From Thiobacillus sp. (GTDB lineage: Bacteria > Pseudomonadota > Gammaproteobacteria > Burkholderiales > Thiobacillaceae), in the NCBI GenBank assembly GCA_020217265.1, contig JAIWOS010000172.1, positions 1 to 16,381 on the forward strand: DNA of 16,381 nucleotides, in the 5' to 3' direction. Below, one piece after another: positions 14,662 to 16,381 of the stretch (position 1 is the stretch's first letter; every line of letters begins with the position of its first letter). A program made the translations under genes and the position numbers. The notes under the pieces were generated by a model. That model saw only the letters and a list, made by a program, of their open reading frames with translations, searched no databases and was not told where the DNA came from.

Positions 14662-16381
14662 TCAGGGTTTGGAGAGGGGAGCGGTATCGAGCCGGTTCAA
14701 AAGAGCGCGGGCATCGGATTCACCCTCGAATCGCAGTCCGCTGGCAAACAGTCGCTTGAGTTCGTTGCGTGCGCGCATGGAGTCTCCGGTCAGATTCAGG
14801 GCGAGGGCATGGTGGTACTGAATATCGGGATTGTCCGGCGATTTTTGCAGCGCCTGCCTGAAATATTCCAGACTTTTCGCGGCCTCACCTGTTTTGAGCA
14901 GAGCCCAGCCCAGGGTGTCGGCAGCCAACGGATTGCCTGGCGACAATTTGTAGGCTTTCATGGCGTAGTCTGGCGCGCGTTTGTCGCCCAGTTCAGCCAG
15001 GGCCCAACCGAGATTGTTTAGTATCGCTATATTGTCCGGGAATTGTCTGAGCAGAGTGAAATAGTGATCTGCGGCGCTGGCGTACTGGCGGCGCTTCAGC
15101 AGGCTTTCCGCCACGGCACCCAGAAGCGGAAATTCCTTGGGATGGTCGGTGAGCCAGGCCAGGATGCGTCGTTCTCCAATTTCGGGTTTTCCCTGCGCAG
15201 TGTAAACCTGTAATTCCTGTACTAGCAGTGCGCCCGATGGTTCGAGCTTGAACGCGCGTTCGTAGGCGTCGAGCGCTTTGGGGTAGTTCCGCAGGGCATA
15301 GTGAGCTTGCGCTTCGAGCGCATGACCTTGCCCGCTTTTAGGTTGTTGCTGCTGAATCTGCCGGGCGATGGTCAGGGCCTGGTCGAAACGCCGGGTCTGG
15401 ATTTCGACGCCGCCCAGCATCTGCAGTGCGACAAGACTGTCCGGCTGGAGGCGTAGGGCATTTTGCAGGCTCTTGCGCGCACCCTCGAGATCCTTGGCGA
15501 CGATTTGTGCGGTGGCGAGTTTGACGATTGGCCCGGTCTGACCGGATTGGCGTTCGGCGAGTTTGCGGTAGGTGCTCTGGGCATTGACGGCGTCGCCGGC
15601 GGCGAGCTGGACAGTGCCAAGGAGATCGAGTGCGGCAGGGCTGTCTGGCTGTGCGGCTATGGCTTCATTTGCGACATTGAGCGCCTTGGCCTTGTCGCCC
15701 TTGGCAACAAGGTAACGAGCCAGCGTGACACGTGGCTGGATTGCCTGTGGTTGTGTGGCGGCGGCTTTTTCCAGCCAGCCGACGTAGCCGGCCTCGTCCT
15801 TGGCGCGCAGGGCGAGGTCGGCGAGCGCGAGCATGGCGTTGAGGTTTTTCGGGTCGGCCTTGAGCACGCCTTCGAAGCGCTGGCGCGCCGCGGCCGGCTG
15901 CCCGGCCTGGCTGTCGAGCTGTGCCAGGTTGGCGGCGGCGGCAAAGTAGCCGGGGTCCAGCTTCAGCGCCTGCTCGAAACTGTCGCGCGCCCGGGCGACA
16001 TCCTGCTTGCCGAGCCAGGCCGCGCCGCGGTAGTTCCAGATTACCGGACTGGCGCCTTGCTTCTTTTCGAACGCGGCGATGCTGGCAAGCGCGGCGTCGA
16101 ATTGCTTGCGTTCGAGCTGACTGATGATGAGGAAGGTGTCCGGCCGGCTGCCCGACCCGGCCATGCCGGCAGCCGCCTGCAATTCGGCGATCGCCCGGCT
16201 GTCGCCCTGGGCGAGGCGGGCGATGCCGAGCTCGGTGCGGATGGCGGCGCTGTTGGGGCTTAGCCGCGCGGCCTGCTCGAAAAGGGCGGCGGCTTCGGCG
16301 AAGTTGCGCCTGGCCTGGGCGATCTCGCCGGCGACTACGAGCACGCCGGCGTCGGGCGCGGCCTTGAGCGCCGGCGCGAGG
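14662..16381 (-). CDS. TPR-repeat protein, PrsT-like paralogue (5' end outside window)
   Basis: The frame is open through the right edge; 572 codons are visible and the start lies beyond 16381. The visible part is continuous TPR repeats (for example FAEAAALFEQAARLSPNSAA). Its C-terminus (ADTLGWALLKTGEAAKSLEYF, then LKRLFASGLRFEGESDARAL) parallels the end of the downstream prsT (LDTYGWLMATSQGGSLPQAL), suggesting tandem duplication. It is probably PrsT-like or another exosortase-locus TPR protein; without the N-terminus a lipobox cannot be checked. The part nearer the window edge is richer in GC than the C-terminal coding part. Confidence 0.85.
   Translation of the reverse strand, partial: LAPALKAAPDAGVLVVAGEIAQARRNFAEAAALFEQAARLSPNSAAIRTELGIARLAQGDSRAIAELQAAAGMAGSGSRPDTFLIISQLERKQFDAALASIAAFEKKQGASPVIWNYRGAAWLGKQDVARARDSFEQALKLDPGYFAAAANLAQLDSQAGQPAAARQRFEGVLKADPKNLNAMLALADLALRAKDEAGYVGWLEKAAATQPQAIQPRVTLARYLVAKGDKAKALNVANEAIAAQPDSPAALDLLGTVQLAAGDAVNAQSTYRKLAERQSGQTGPIVKLATAQIVAKDLEGARKSLQNALRLQPDSLVALQMLGGVEIQTRRFDQALTIARQIQQQQPKSGQGHALEAQAHYALRNYPKALDAYERAFKLEPSGALLVQELQVYTAQGKPEIGERRILAWLTDHPKEFPLLGAVAESLLKRRQYASAADHYFTLLRQFPDNIAILNNLGWALAELGDKRAPDYAMKAYKLSPGNPLAADTLGWALLKTGEAAKSLEYFRQALQKSPDNPDIQYHHALALNLTGDSMRARNELKRLFASGLRFEGESDARALLNRLDTAPLSKP

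Overview
The window looks like the chromosome of a GC-rich betaproteobacterium, of the Rhodocyclales/Nitrosomonadales type. The reasons are a System II cytochrome c maturation operon (ResB plus CcsB) next to a di-heme cytochrome c4, followed by engB and hemB, and genes of the PEP-CTERM/exosortase sorting system. This placement is inference from gene content; there is no rRNA or tRNA gene to confirm it.

Region 1 (1-5726, minus strand) is a run of co-oriented genes read right to left: cytochrome c4, a terminator-like hairpin, resB, ccsB, a PAS-AAA-Fis sigma-54 activator, and the 5' part of a small secreted protein that leaves the window at base 1. Between the activator and the secreted-protein gene lies a textbook sigma-54 control region: a 47-bp dyad, an IHF-like site and a near-consensus -24/-12 element. 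The simplest reading is that the activator controls the gene beside it.

Region 2 (5799-7591, plus strand) holds the housekeeping genes engB and hemB. The 160-bp gap between them contains five consecutive hairpins. On the minus strand these read as a small RNA with CU-rich anti-Shine-Dalgarno-like loops, ending in a terminator with a T6 tract although no minus-strand protein gene lies upstream.

Region 3 (7592-10450, plus strand) has clearly lower GC at its start and carries a tightly coupled three-gene cassette: a FeeM-like N-acyltransferase, a ThiF/E1-like adenylating enzyme and a nitroreductase-family flavoenzyme. It ends in an intrinsic terminator that overlaps the last stop codon. This looks like a small biosynthetic pathway for a modified N-acyl amino acid and is the best candidate for an uncharacterised system in the window.

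Region 4 (10451-16381) belongs to the PEP-CTERM system. A PEP-CTERM protein with its own sigma-54/IHF promoter reads rightward into an unusually long perfect-palindrome terminator. It converges on two tandem minus-strand TPR-repeat genes, the complete one a PrsT-type lipoprotein and the other running off the right edge. The 313-bp convergent gap contains several more hairpins and no convincing gene. Sigma-54 control recurs at both ends of the window, before the secreted-protein gene and before the PEP-CTERM gene.
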